From CALCNS01 sp937897315 (GTDB lineage: Bacteria > Bacillota > JAAYKD01), in the NCBI GenBank assembly GCA_036744005.1, contig DAINOJ010000018.1, forward strand, positions 1 through 43,266: 43,266 nucleotides of DNA. Reading direction: 5' to 3'. This document shows positions 1 to 8,271 of this stretch, one piece after another. Numbering within the stretch: position 1 is the first letter of the stretch; each line of letters begins with the position of its first letter. The notes under the pieces were generated by a model. That model saw only the letters and a list, made by a program, of their open reading frames with translations, made no database searches and was not told the origin of the DNA. A program made the translations under genes and the position numbers.

Positions 1-102
1 TGTATGCACGTCGCAAACAGTTGCTCACGAGCGCTTTGTTATAATACCCGTTTTGTTGCCCAATGTCAAGCAAGTATCTTCATATTTTTTGTGGGATTTA
101 AC

Positions 103-130
103 AGGCAGAACAGATTTCTCTGCTCTGCCT
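103..130 (-). terminator. Hairpin after the uracil-DNA glycosylase gene, possible terminator
   Basis: Two 11-base arms (103-113 and 120-130) are complementary apart from one mismatch and enclose a 6-base loop. The hairpin starts 4 bases past the stop codon of the minus-strand glycosylase gene. No clear U-run follows on the minus strand, so termination is inferred from position and stem stability only. Confidence 0.45.
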
Positions 131-134
131 TTGT

Positions 135-758
135 TCAAATCTTCCGTTTTGGAAAATGATTTGCATCCACCACTTCCCTATACCTCTGTATCACTTGTTT
201 CATATCATCCCAAACATCTTTTTTCAGCATTTCATTGCGCAACAAAGCCGCAGGGTGATAGGTGGGCATGAACCAAACACCATCCTTCTCCACCCATTGT
301 CCTCGGACTTTGGTAATACGCGCTTGAGGATCGATCACAGTCTGCACTGCCGTCGCTCCTAACAACAAAACGATTTTTGGCTGTAACAGACGGTATTGCT
401 GCCTTAAAATCGGTAAACAAGCCTGTCGTTCCTCTTCTGTTGGGATGCGATTCCCTGGAGGTCTGCATTTGACTACATTGGTAATATAAACATTGTTTTG
501 ACGAGAAAATCCACCTGCATGCAAAATGTTATCGAGCAATTGCCCCGCCTTACCCACGAAGGGGAGCCCCTGAGCATCTTCATCGGCTCCGGGACCTTCG
601 CCAATCAGCATGAGTTTAGCAGAAGTTACCCCTGCCGACACCACCACTTGCCTACACCCTTTACGCAAAGGACACCGCTGGCAAGTTGCAGCGAACTCCG
701 ATACCTGCAGCAAACTTTGACAATTTCGCAACGTTTTTAGCCAACGCTGTTCTTCCAT
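135..758 (-). CDS. Uracil-DNA glycosylase, family 4 (Fe-S type)
   Basis: This base-excision repair enzyme removes uracil from DNA. About 207 residues. The family 4 signature is complete: a C-x2-C pair near the N-terminus (CQRC) and a second pair C-x16-C (KC...QAC) to bind the 4Fe-4S cluster, motif GEGPGADEDAQGLPFVG, and the C-terminal HPAALLRN loop. The reading frame is open 15 codons further upstream, but I place the start at the ATG at 758 because GGGAGG lies just before it and the upstream part only overlaps the radical SAM gene. That gene ends at 760, one base away, so the two are translationally coupled in one operon with the LigB/Memo-AMMECR1 gene. Function is certain from motifs. A link to the neighbouring radical SAM pathway is only suggested by the coupling. 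Confidence 0.93.
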   Translation of the reverse strand: MEEQRWLKTLRNCQSLLQVSEFAATCQRCPLRKGCRQVVVSAGVTSAKLMLIGEGPGADEDAQGLPFVGKAGQLLDNILHAGGFSRQNNVYITNVVKCRPPGNRIPTEEERQACLPILRQQYRLLQPKIVLLLGATAVQTVIDPQARITKVRGQWVEKDGVWFMPTYHPAALLRNEMLKKDVWDDMKQVIQRYREVVDANHFPKRKI

Positions 759-759
759 G

Positions 760-1638
760 CTACGACCTCCCGAAAGGCAAACTGAAATTCCCAGGGTACA
801 CAAACTCCAACGATTCGCGCGCGATGTTCACCAGCCGAGTTAACTTTTCGACACTAGGAGGAACTAAATCGGGTCTTAACCAGTGAGGAAACGAGCGGTT
901 GATGTGCAAGGGAATGCTTTTATCCACACCCGCCAACCACCGGCTCAACTGTTGCATTTCTTCTTCACCATCGTTTTGACCCGAGACAATTAACGCAGTC
1001 ACTTCTACATGCTTCTTACGTGCTACTAGCTCAATACTGCGTTGCACCGTTAGCAAATCCCCACCCAATGCCGCATACACTTGTGGTTGAAACGATTTGA
1101 GATCGATGTTCCACGCATCAGTATAAGGAACTAACGCTTCAATAACCCACAATTCAAAGCAGCCATTGGTCACCACCACATTCTTCATCCCATGAGCCTG
1201 AACTTCCCTTGCGGTCTCCAGCACATATTCATAGGACGTCAGCGGTTCGTTATAGGTATACGCCACACCTATGTTACCGCGTAGAATGAGGCTTTTCGCC
1301 AATTCTACTACCTGCTGCGTGCTCAACACACGCAAAGAACGTACCGGGTCCTGCAGGCTTGGATGCGAAATCTCATGGTTTTGGCAGTAGGGACAAAGCA
1401 TATTACAACCCCAAAAACCCAACGATAATATATTGCTACCCGAATAAAACCGTTTTAGTGGTTTCTTTTCTATGGGATCCAGTGCCAAACCAGATATCCT
1501 TCCGGGCTCGGCTAACACGACTGTACCCTGAACAACGATGCGAGCCCCACAGAATCCCCGCTCCCCATCCTTTATATGACAATGGCGAGGGCACAAATCA
1601 CAAATGCACGCAACCTTCTGTGACGAATCATCAAACAT
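760..1638 (-). CDS. amrS: AmmeMemoRadiSam system radical SAM enzyme
   Basis: A radical SAM enzyme of 292 residues of the AmrS family, whose substrate and product are not established. The cluster-binding triad C-x3-C-x2-C is visible as CNMLCPYC at about residues 78-85, inside the family context FWGCNMLCPYCQNHEIS. A second Cys-rich segment, CICDLCPRHC followed by GERGFCGAR, lies at residues 11-32 as is usual in this family. The start codon at 1638 overlaps the end of the upstream gene by 8 bases, and the stop codon sits one base before the uracil-DNA glycosylase start, so the three genes form one compact operon. The family normally co-occurs with the AMMECR1 and Memo proteins, and here both of those domains are encoded directly upstream, which supports the assignment. 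Confidence 0.92.
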   Translation of the reverse strand: MFDDSSQKVACICDLCPRHCHIKDGERGFCGARIVVQGTVVLAEPGRISGLALDPIEKKPLKRFYSGSNILSLGFWGCNMLCPYCQNHEISHPSLQDPVRSLRVLSTQQVVELAKSLILRGNIGVAYTYNEPLTSYEYVLETAREVQAHGMKNVVVTNGCFELWVIEALVPYTDAWNIDLKSFQPQVYAALGGDLLTVQRSIELVARKKHVEVTALIVSGQNDGEEEMQQLSRWLAGVDKSIPLHINRSFPHWLRPDLVPPSVEKLTRLVNIARESLEFVYPGNFSLPFGRS

Positions 1639-2956
1639 GGCGAGTCACCTTAAATCGTTGCAACTGCATCGTGTCTCCGGGACGAATACCCGCTTTTTGC
1701 ATGGCAATGGACACCTGCTCTTCCACCGTCTCCACACCGTGCAAATCCGGTAGTAACACTCCCCGCTTATGACCCGAAGTCACAATGACCCCGTATTTTT
1801 TTACCTGCAGCTCCCCTGGACTGCCAATTTTTTCGGGAGCACTTAAAACATCGACACTAATCTCCAAATCTTGTAACTCATCCGTCCGCACCGGAGAAAA
1901 CCGGGGGTCCCTAGAACAAGCGCTCACTGCATTTTGAATGATTTCCTCTGCCACATTTTCCTGCCATGGCTCCAAAGTGCCAATGCATCCTCGTAACCGC
2001 CCTTTACGGTGCAAACTAACAAAAGTCGCTGCTTTGCCCGTCAACAACTCCTTCGGTGTGTCACTTGGTAAGGGCAGGCTGGCTTTATATCGTACATAAT
2101 GCTCTACTGCTTGTCTCGCCAAGTGTACATACGGGTCGTGTTTCACCTCTTCTTTTCGGTTGAGCTCAAACCAAGCTACGGCATAACCTACTCCAAAAGG
2201 GCCTTCATAGGACAAAAGCTCACTATGTACCGAAAGCCCTTCCAGACACCCCGCCAACATCTGCAAGGAACGCAACCCACACTCGGCGGCACGACGGCAG
2301 AGCGGTTTCGGTAAGGTACGCAGCTCCTTGAGCCGGTTTTCCCGTATTGCCGCCACCACCAAGGCATCGAATTCGGGACCTTCTTCCTGAAAACCGTAAG
2401 GTCCGTCCACCGTTAGTTTGTGTGACAAATCCCCGCTGGCCAGCAAAACGACGTTACGCGGTGACTGTTGAAACACCTTTTGCATCACCTGACCATATTG
2501 CGCATGCGTTTCAGCAGACAAACCGGAAAAACCCATACGAACGACACGAAAATCGGTATATGCCTGCTGAATAAAGAACAAAGGAATCATGGTACCATGG
2601 TCTAACTCGGCATCGACTTCTCCCAAAACTCCCACCGGCAAATCGGCTTTTTGAGCTTCCTGGCAAATCAGATGGCGTAGGGCCTCGTCGTACTCTACCT
2701 GAATTTTCACTTGAGGGGCTGAGAATCGACGAAAATCACCGGCAGCCAACTTGCCTGGTGATATGTGAAAGTAATCGGCATACACGGTGGCATGAGGAGA
2801 AATCACGACAATGGTATCTGGTTTCAAAGCAGCTACTCGACGAGCACATTCTTGCATGGCATCGACGGTGGCTTGAATGCCCTTCTCTTCCCCTCGCCCC
2901 ACCGGAGGAAGAATCAAGGGAGGATGCGGTGTGAATAAAGCAGCGAGTAACGGCAT
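1631..2956 (-). CDS. amrA: AmmeMemoRadiSam system protein A: LigB/Memo-like domain fused to AMMECR1
   Basis: About 441 residues with two domains. The N-terminal ~270 residues resemble the LigB class III dioxygenase/Memo fold, with histidines in TPHPPLI, ISPHAT, LDHGTMIP and SGDLSHK where metal ligands are expected. The C-terminal ~155 residues are an AMMECR1 domain, recognised by RLRGCIGTLEPW and the RDPRFSPV segment. The frame is open to 3028, but the ATG at 2954-2956 has AAGGAGG eight bases upstream and begins the natural MPLLAALFTPHPP sequence, so I use it. The 3' end overlaps amrS by 8 bases. Biochemical role is unknown; the family is defined by the co-occurrence of these domains with the radical SAM partner, which is seen here as a fusion plus coupled gene. 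Confidence 0.88.
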   Translation of the reverse strand: MPLLAALFTPHPPLILPPVGRGEEKGIQATVDAMQECARRVAALKPDTIVVISPHATVYADYFHISPGKLAAGDFRRFSAPQVKIQVEYDEALRHLICQEAQKADLPVGVLGEVDAELDHGTMIPLFFIQQAYTDFRVVRMGFSGLSAETHAQYGQVMQKVFQQSPRNVVLLASGDLSHKLTVDGPYGFQEEGPEFDALVVAAIRENRLKELRTLPKPLCRRAAECGLRSLQMLAGCLEGLSVHSELLSYEGPFGVGYAVAWFELNRKEEVKHDPYVHLARQAVEHYVRYKASLPLPSDTPKELLTGKAATFVSLHRKGRLRGCIGTLEPWQENVAEEIIQNAVSACSRDPRFSPVRTDELQDLEISVDVLSAPEKIGSPGELQVKKYGVIVTSGHKRGVLLPDLHGVETVEEQVSIAMQKAGIRPGDTMQLQRFKVTRHV

Positions 2957-2982
2957 AGCAGATTCCTCCTTTTTTAGGCGAA

Positions 2983-3960
2983 CTACAAACGTTTTTTGGC
3001 ACACAACTCCTGCCAGCGAAGCATCCAATCATACTGCTCATCAATACCGGCAGGACGAATCTTCTGCTTGTGAGTGAATAGAATCGTGGCGAACAATTCA
3101 AAATGACGAATCGGTATGAAATCAAAGATACCTCGAATCTCTGCATCGCTTAAAGTACGCACCCGAGAATACCCCTGGTAAAAAGCATCGAAGGCGATCC
3201 TCGTTTTATCGTAACCGGCTTCATCAAACTGGTTAAAATGGGTTTCATCGCAAAGGGTTGCCACATCAATCACCGGAAAAGCAGAAGAAGAAATATCGAA
3301 ATCAAAAAGCACAAAGCCCTGTTGATTCAAAATCATGTTGCCTGTATGCAGGTCTCCATGACAAAACCCTTGGGGTAAAGGGGCTAATTTGCTCCAAAGA
3401 GCCGTACCGTATTCTGCAAAGTCTTGAATACGTGCAGCATCATAGCCATCCCGCTCCAGCAAATGAATGAACCGATCGATATAAAACTCTTTTCCTCTGT
3501 GAATGAGTCGTGGCGCTTTCTCAGACAACATTATCTTATGCAACAACCCAATTTGCTCCCCCAAGGCCGGTGTACGTGGGTCGGTATCGCCGGTTCCACC
3601 TGTATTCTCGAAGTAAATGCCCTCCATTTCTTCCCCCTCCAAAAAAGGATAGAGCACACCCACGCATTCTCCTTCGGGGCGCTGCAGAATCACCTGCGCC
3701 TCCCCGTTTTGTGTTGGAAGGATTCTCACGGCGGGGTAATCGGACTCTTGCAAAAACTGCAGTATTTGTATGGATTGCAGAGCGTTCTCGGTATTCTCGT
3801 GACGGAAAATTTTGAACACAAAGAAAGTATCGGCTTTTACAAAATATACGACGCCACCCATATTGCGGTGCAAGGTCATGTTCAGCACCTGTAATCCATA
3901 TTCTCTTTCGAGAATCTGCATGAGCGCTGTAACATCGTGAAACGAAGCAAGCCGATTCAT
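2983..3960 (-). CDS. APH/choline-kinase-type phosphotransferase
   Basis: A 325-residue protein of the aminoglycoside phosphotransferase (APH)/protein-kinase-like fold. The catalytic loop is HGDLHTGN at residues 201-208 and the metal-binding segment FDFD follows at 219-222, the order and spacing expected for an ATP-dependent small-molecule kinase. The N-terminal lobe has FFVFKIF around residues 46-52, a plausible ATP-lysine strand. The substrate cannot be read from the sequence; homoserine, choline, sugar or drug kinases all share this fold. GGAGAGG precedes the ATG. It ends 26 bases before the LigB/Memo-AMMECR1 gene and 15 bases after the DUF2812 gene, so it may be co-transcribed with either. 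Confidence 0.8.
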   Translation of the reverse strand: MNRLASFHDVTALMQILEREYGLQVLNMTLHRNMGGVVYFVKADTFFVFKIFRHENTENALQSIQILQFLQESDYPAVRILPTQNGEAQVILQRPEGECVGVLYPFLEGEEMEGIYFENTGGTGDTDPRTPALGEQIGLLHKIMLSEKAPRLIHRGKEFYIDRFIHLLERDGYDAARIQDFAEYGTALWSKLAPLPQGFCHGDLHTGNMILNQQGFVLFDFDISSSAFPVIDVATLCDETHFNQFDEAGYDKTRIAFDAFYQGYSRVRTLSDAEIRGIFDFIPIRHFELFATILFTHKQKIRPAGIDEQYDWMLRWQELCAKKRL

Positions 3961-3975
3961 AGGTATCCTCTCCTT

Positions 3976-5181
3976 TTATTTCAAACTATTGGCGAAAACC
4001 TCCGCCCATTCCTGCAAAGACCACAGGTTTTGCTCCATCGATTGATACAACACCACTTTCACAACTTGCGACCCCTTTAAGAGAATAATCGTAGGGAAAA
4101 TAGCCCTAAATGCGCTTACTGAATCCACATTCAATACTGGGGCAGGGAGTTCTTCAAATGATTTAGCTTCCAATCGGGCTTTGCGGAGTAGTTCATCCGC
4201 CATTTGCTTGGCTAGCCAAGGAGACTTCGTGTAAAAGTAGTCTACCACCAATCCCCCTTTAAAAACGATGTCCCCATCTTTTCGCAAACTTCCGGTTTGA
4301 TGAAACGAGATAATCTGGGGTGCTAACCAATCTTGCTTGACTTCAATGGTATTCCCCACCCCAAAATCATCAAAGACAAACTCCGCCGACGGAGATAAAT
4401 CTTGCAGTGTTGCTATAGGAAGAGGTTCATGATAAGCAATCATATTGTATCTAAATGCCCCCGACGCCTCCAAATACCATGTCCAAAGCCAACTAGCGAA
4501 GAAGTATCCAACAAAAGCAACGTATAGAATCGTCTTTAATTTGTTACGCTTCCCTTTCTGTTGCCAATTCAACTTACGACTCAACGTTTCTCCCTCGTGC
4601 AATCGACTTCGAAGCTCCCTTAAATGTTTTATCTTCTGAAGCTGGTTGAATGCGGTCCAAAGAAGTAGAAACAGCATAGAGAAATACACCTGACTACCCA
4701 CATTGCTAGCCAAAGAGAGAACCCCTCTTTGGAAAATAACAAATTGTAGGAAAATATTGAAAGCAAGAGCTAGTAGATTTGATCTTTCACGCTTTCTCAC
4801 CACATCTAGCGTCATGGCATGTACGGTCACATCGGTATTCATCTCTCTCGTTTGAGCATCGGTACTGGTGAAAATATAAAAATCTCTTCCTGATGTCACA
4901 TACTCCCAACCAAATTCACGACTAATCTGAAGCAGTTCTGGGCTAGGGTTCCCTCCATAATCATCGAAAATTGAGATTGATTTGGCTGCAGCTTCTAAAC
5001 GGTAGCGAACCTCCACGGGTGGACTCTGCCGAAAGAAATACACCCGGAAAAATTCGCCATCAAGAATCAAACCTTGCCTAGCCATGTCCTCTAGCCAACT
5101 CTCCATGCACTCTACATCATACTCCGGGCAGGGAGCAAACCGAATCCGCCGTTTTCCTTTGGGGTTCATTTTGTTACTCAT
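3976..5181 (-). CDS. DUF2812 membrane protein
   Basis: A 401-residue protein whose N-terminal ~110 residues fit DUF2812 (KRRIRFAPCPEYDVECMESW, then a soluble domain ending near residue 108). Hydrophobic segments follow: roughly residues 137-150, 160-178 and 217-236 look membrane-spanning. The remainder is predicted outside the membrane. The start ATG overlaps the PadR stop codon (ATGA), so expression is coupled to the regulator. DUF2812 proteins are commonly found next to PadR regulators and are thought to be membrane-associated, but no activity is established. The C-terminal ~160 residues are not recognised. Confidence 0.75.
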   Translation of the reverse strand: MSNKMNPKGKRRIRFAPCPEYDVECMESWLEDMARQGLILDGEFFRVYFFRQSPPVEVRYRLEAAAKSISIFDDYGGNPSPELLQISREFGWEYVTSGRDFYIFTSTDAQTREMNTDVTVHAMTLDVVRKRERSNLLALAFNIFLQFVIFQRGVLSLASNVGSQVYFSMLFLLLWTAFNQLQKIKHLRELRSRLHEGETLSRKLNWQQKGKRNKLKTILYVAFVGYFFASWLWTWYLEASGAFRYNMIAYHEPLPIATLQDLSPSAEFVFDDFGVGNTIEVKQDWLAPQIISFHQTGSLRKDGDIVFKGGLVVDYFYTKSPWLAKQMADELLRKARLEAKSFEELPAPVLNVDSVSAFRAIFPTIILLKGSQVVKVVLYQSMEQNLWSLQEWAEVFANSLK

Positions 5182-5495
5182 ATTCTATCCACCTCACTCT
5201 CGGCGTCCAAAATGCATTGTCTCAGTCGTATCAACTCTTCTTCATAGGCCGACCGTCCTAAATCGGTCAACGTATAGGTACGCTTGCGACCTTCGACCTC
5301 GATTTCACGGATGTATTTCTCTTTTTCGAATTTTGCTAGGATAGTATAAAGGGTTGCTGGTCCCATCACGACTCTGAAACGCGTATGCTGCTCAATGTAA
5401 GTGGCTATATCGGTCCCACACATATTCCTAAAGTGGAGGGCCATGAGTACATAAAACATGGATTCGGTTAAGCTTTCAAGTGCTTTTTTAGGCAA
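5178..5495 (-). CDS. PadR-family transcriptional regulator
   Basis: About 105 residues with the PadR winged-helix pattern: LTESMFYVLMAL near the start, MGPATLYTILAKFEKEKYI as recognition helix and wing approach, then RKRTYTLTDLGRSAYEEE and a short C-terminal dimerisation helix. The frame opens at a GTG at 5510, but GGAGGTGA lies inside that stretch and is ideally spaced from a TTG at 5493-5495, giving the typical LPKKALESLTES start; I prefer this TTG. The stop codon overlaps the start of the DUF2812 gene by 4 bases. A near-perfect 40-base palindrome overlaps the promoter, so autoregulation is likely. The inducer is unknown. Confidence 0.88.
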   Translation of the reverse strand: MPKKALESLTESMFYVLMALHFRNMCGTDIATYIEQHTRFRVVMGPATLYTILAKFEKEKYIREIEVEGRKRTYTLTDLGRSAYEEELIRLRQCILDAESEVDRI

Positions 5496-5511
5496 GGACT
5501 TCACCTCCACA

Positions 5512-5551
5512 TTACAATATCGTTATATGATATCATTTAACGATATTGTAA
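5512..5551. promoter_or_regulatory. 40-bp palindrome, probable PadR operator
   Basis: The segment is a palindrome centred at 5531/5532. Arms 5512-5525 and 5538-5551 match without error and the inner 10 bases (ATGATATCAT) are again palindromic; only the pair 5526/5537 fails. It covers the -10 hexamer and the start region of the PadR gene, the position expected for a repressor site. Confidence 0.75.
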
Positions 5552-5573
5552 ACTGATCGTTATGATTTGTCAA
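5545..5573 (-). promoter_or_regulatory. Sigma-A promoter of the PadR-DUF2812 operon
   Basis: On the minus strand TTGACA (5568-5573) and TACAAT (5545-5550) are separated by 17 bases. The -10 box lies in the outer edge of the palindrome, so bound regulator would block transcription. Confidence 0.8.
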
Positions 5574-5582
5574 TACGTACAT

Positions 5583-5613
5583 AAAAAAAGCCACCGGTTA
5601 AAGTGGCTTTACC
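5583..5613 (-). terminator. Rho-independent terminator after the CarD-like gene
   Basis: An AAAGCCAC/GTGGCTTT stem with an 8-base loop is followed on the minus strand by a run of T, about 10 bases past the stop codon of the CarD-like gene. Confidence 0.85.
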
Positions 5614-5622
5614 AATTATGAT

Positions 5623-6147
5623 TTACGAACAGAAGTTTTGCCAGTCTTCCTGTAGTCGATTGGAAATCAGTGCAGGAACCTCGCTCGGTTGAACCCCAAA
5701 TACAATGGCTAACTCTCCAAAGAGCAAATCCTCGGCTTGCTTGAGGTACCGTTCGTCAGTGGCGCCCAGTTTCTTGTTTTCTTCTTGCAGAATTTGACGT
5801 TTGTTATAAATGGACATACATAATTCCATGAGTTCTTTGCATTCATAGGTATTCATGAAAACATCGTAATGCTCCGTCAGTTCCCGTAACACAGAACTGT
5901 GATACATTTCTGCTTTGACATGAGGAATCTTGCTAATGATATGCTCCGCTTCCTCTAAGGTAATAATGGGTCGCATGGGAATTTGATTATGTTCAACCGG
6001 GGTTGAAATCGTGCATTCCTGGTATACTGGTTTGAGAACATAATACAAACGCTTCTTGCTGGACTTATCGAATTCTATGGCGGTAATATCATTAATTTTA
6101 CATACCCCATTGCATCCATATAACACCAGATCTCCTACTTTGAACAT
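5623..6147 (-). CDS. CarD-like/TRCF-RID transcriptional regulator
   Basis: A 174-residue protein of the CarD/CdnL family. The N-terminal ~65 residues form the RNA-polymerase interaction domain: MFKVGDLVLYGCNGVCKI is the classic KOW-like opening, followed by the YYVLKP strand and VEHNQIPMRPI. The remainder is a helical DNA-contacting domain. Such proteins bind the RNA polymerase beta subunit and affect open-complex stability; several CarD-like paralogues are common in clostridia, with individual roles mostly unknown. GGAGGA precedes the ATG by six bases. The gene is monocistronic, with its own -10 region upstream and a terminator downstream. Confidence 0.88.
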   Translation of the reverse strand: MFKVGDLVLYGCNGVCKINDITAIEFDKSSKKRLYYVLKPVYQECTISTPVEHNQIPMRPIITLEEAEHIISKIPHVKAEMYHSSVLRELTEHYDVFMNTYECKELMELCMSIYNKRQILQEENKKLGATDERYLKQAEDLLFGELAIVFGVQPSEVPALISNRLQEDWQNFCS

Positions 6148-6207
6148 GACGGCTCCTCCATTTCTCTAGATTTCATGAATTGCATCATTGCAATATCTAC
6201 TATGCTT

Positions 6208-6213
6208 ATTATA
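6208..6213 (-). promoter_or_regulatory. Candidate -10 element of the CarD-like gene
   Basis: TATAAT on the minus strand, about 60 bases upstream of the start codon. No good -35 hexamer is visible at 16-18 bases, so the promoter is tentative. Confidence 0.45.
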
Positions 6214-6331
6214 ACACACTTTTCAAAACAATGTAAGGGTATTTTTCGAGACATAGTTAGAATGCTATGCAGTGGAATATTGTTAGTACGAAATATCTCA
6301 TTTGATTCATGAGTATTTTTTATACACAAAT

Positions 6332-6364
6332 AAAAAGCGAATCGGTGTGAACCGACTCGCTTTG
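6332..6364 (-). terminator. Terminator after the WrbA-like gene
   Basis: A stem of about 12 pairs (AAGCGA.TCGGT / ACCGA.TCGCTT) with a GTGA loop is followed by T-rich sequence on the minus strand, some 14 bases past the flavodoxin stop codon. Confidence 0.8.
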
Positions 6365-6377
6365 GAAGAATGCTAAC

Positions 6378-6986
6378 TTACTTACTATTCTTTATCATCT
6401 GAGCAACACTCAAAGTGCGTTTTGCTTGATGTTTGACCGCTGCTTCTACGTTCTCTACCATTTTTCCATTTTGGTCTACCGATACGGAAGTTCCGTAAGG
6501 ATTTCCTCCAGCTGCGAAAATGGAACCATCGGTATACCCGGGAGCAACAACAATGGCTCCCCAGTGATACATAGAAGTGTAGAGCGATAAAATCGTAGCT
6601 TCTTGACCACCATGTGGATTCTGAGCCGAAGACATGGCACTGACCACTTTATTGATGGTTTTCCCCTGTGCCCATAATCCACCCATGGTATCGAGGAACT
6701 GTTTCATTTGCGACGCCATGTTGCCAAAACGAGTGGGGGTGCTAAAGATAATGGCATCCGCCCATTCCAAGTCGGCAGCGCTGGCTTCGGGAACGTCTTG
6801 GGTCAATTCCACAAACGCTTTCCAGCCAGCGTTCTTCTCAATCACTTCTTTGGGGGCCAACTCTCGCACTTTAACGATGCGCACCTCGGCACCTATTTCC
6901 TGTGCAGCTTCTGCAGCCCACTTGGCCATTTGATAATTGGTTCCACCCATACTATAATATACCACTGCTAATTTCAGGTTATTCAT
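6378..6986 (-). CDS. wrbA: WrbA-type flavodoxin / NAD(P)H:quinone oxidoreductase
   Basis: A 202-residue flavodoxin-fold protein. The FMN phosphate loop is YYSMGGTNYQMAKW at residues 10-23, and the WrbA family segment STPTRFGNMASQMKQFLD followed by GGLWAQG is clear. HGGQE and the GAIVVAPGYTD region complete the flavin site. Members reduce quinones by two electrons with NAD(P)H in the cytoplasm. Length matches the family. AAGGAG precedes the ATG. It is divergent from the DUF3841 genes and ends at its own terminator, so it is probably monocistronic. Confidence 0.88.
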   Translation of the reverse strand: MNNLKLAVVYYSMGGTNYQMAKWAAEAAQEIGAEVRIVKVRELAPKEVIEKNAGWKAFVELTQDVPEASAADLEWADAIIFSTPTRFGNMASQMKQFLDTMGGLWAQGKTINKVVSAMSSAQNPHGGQEATILSLYTSMYHWGAIVVAPGYTDGSIFAAGGNPYGTSVSVDQNGKMVENVEAAVKHQAKRTLSVAQMIKNSK

Positions 6987-7151
6987 ACTGACAACTCCTT
7001 ATGTTTTCCAACGCTTGGCGTCGGTTATGTTCTAGTTATAGCTTATCAAAAGACTCCGAATTTGTTTGTGACCAAATCACCGTAGCAGGAGTTCCGATTC
7101 AGGTCGCGAACTACCATTCTGTCTAGATATGATTCGGATAGAGGTGATGAT

Positions 7152-7742
7152 GTGCCTTCTCAAATTGTTTGGACCAAACAACACACTTCTGTATGGGAGT
7201 CTTTACAAAAAAACGGACGTTATGTTGCCAAGCGCCGCTTTGTGGTTCGCGATTTACAAGAGCAAGCTGGCTTGGTGATGGAATGCTATGATTGGTTAGT
7301 GCAACATCATCCACTGGCTACACAAAAACCAGCCGATGCCGATTACCCCGTTTGGGTCTCCTTCACTGGGGAAGCGACCATGTTACCTAGCCCAGACACC
7401 GTGATATTGGAACTGGAAATACCAACGGAACTCATCGCCCCCATACACATTGCCAAATGGGGGGCTATTTTGAATTACTCTTACTTACCAACTGACGAGA
7501 ACGACGAAAAACGCCACATGAATCTGCTTCAAAACTATAGAGTGAGCGATGCTCAAGCGTATATGTCTCGGTTTTACCCTCAAATCAAACGCGAAATCCA
7601 AGATAGCTGGAAACGCTTATTTGATCCCACCATCGATTTTCACAACAATGCCGCCTATGGAACCGTATGGGAGTTGAAGTATACATGGATACGCAATGTC
7701 GTTGCATACGATTATACAGTGCACAAGACACCCCAGTCCTAA
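7152..7742 (+). CDS. DUF3841 protein, first of a tandem pair
   Basis: About 196 residues from a GTG start preceded by GAGGTGAT at good distance. The protein fits DUF3841: an N-terminal QIVWTKQHTSVWESLQKNG-type opening, a central YPVWVSF segment, WGAILNYSYLP, and the C-terminal RFYPQIKREIQDSWKRLF motif. No catalytic motif is recognised and no function is known for the family. It is paralogous to the next gene, and the last ~19 codons overlap that gene's start. By comparison with the paralogue, homology ends near WELKYTWIRNV, so the last ~15 residues look like an added tail created by reading into the next gene. Confidence 0.75.
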   Translation: MPSQIVWTKQHTSVWESLQKNGRYVAKRRFVVRDLQEQAGLVMECYDWLVQHHPLATQKPADADYPVWVSFTGEATMLPSPDTVILELEIPTELIAPIHIAKWGAILNYSYLPTDENDEKRHMNLLQNYRVSDAQAYMSRFYPQIKREIQDSWKRLFDPTIDFHNNAAYGTVWELKYTWIRNVVAYDYTVHKTPQS

Positions 7743-8257
7743 GAGCTTTGGAGAAACACGAGGTTTGCTTTTCGAAAGCGGCCTATGTGGAGCGAAAATA
7801 CGGCGAGAGCGCACCGATCTTTATGACAGCATACTCCTGGTTTGTACAAGAAGCAGAAAAGAGAGTCGCCAAACCCAGTGGAGCCGAATTTCCCTACTGG
7901 GCTTTTCCTCATGTAAACCAAGTCGATTTGAACAGTGACCGGCTTTTGGTTTTAGATGTGCCATCAGACCAAGTGCTTTATTTTGATATGTATGACTGGA
8001 TCAAAGTCCTACAGCTAAGTTACCTAGCTAGAAACGAAAAAGAAGAGCAAGTCTTTCACGAAAAGTTGGCTCTGCATGGGGTCACCTCTACACAGGTAAT
8101 GCTGAGCCCCTTCTATTTGGATTTGAAACAAGAGATTTACCAAAGTTGGGAGAGACTATTTCGTCACCATGAAGCATTGGCAGAAGGTAAAAACCTCGCC
8201 GAAATCACCGTACAAACCGCTTTATGGCAAATCAAAAAAGAATGGATTGTTACATAA
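7685..8257 (+). CDS. DUF3841 protein, second of a tandem pair
   Basis: About 190 residues, starting at an ATG at 7685 (another ATG at 7667 is possible; GGGAG lies between them). It shows the same landmarks as its neighbour: FPYWAFP, LSYLARNEKEEQ, and PFYLDLKQEIYQSWERLF near the C-terminus. The overlap of 58 bases with the first copy implies translational coupling. The next gene, an APH-type kinase, begins 15 bases after the stop codon, so three genes form one operon. Function unknown; the pair probably arose by tandem duplication. Confidence 0.75.
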   Translation: MDTQCRCIRLYSAQDTPVLRALEKHEVCFSKAAYVERKYGESAPIFMTAYSWFVQEAEKRVAKPSGAEFPYWAFPHVNQVDLNSDRLLVLDVPSDQVLYFDMYDWIKVLQLSYLARNEKEEQVFHEKLALHGVTSTQVMLSPFYLDLKQEIYQSWERLFRHHEALAEGKNLAEITVQTALWQIKKEWIVT

Positions 8258-8271
8258 GAAAGGACGAACCC

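Noticed and set aside
1..102. TATAAT near position 40 as a promoter
   Set aside because: No matching -35 box at 16-18 bases and no gene starts downstream on the plus strand; the segment is too short to interpret.
6135..6329. Minus-strand 64-codon frame overlapping the start of the CarD-like gene
   Set aside because: It has no ribosome site, runs across the -10 element and leader of the CarD-like gene, and has no recognisable composition of a protein.
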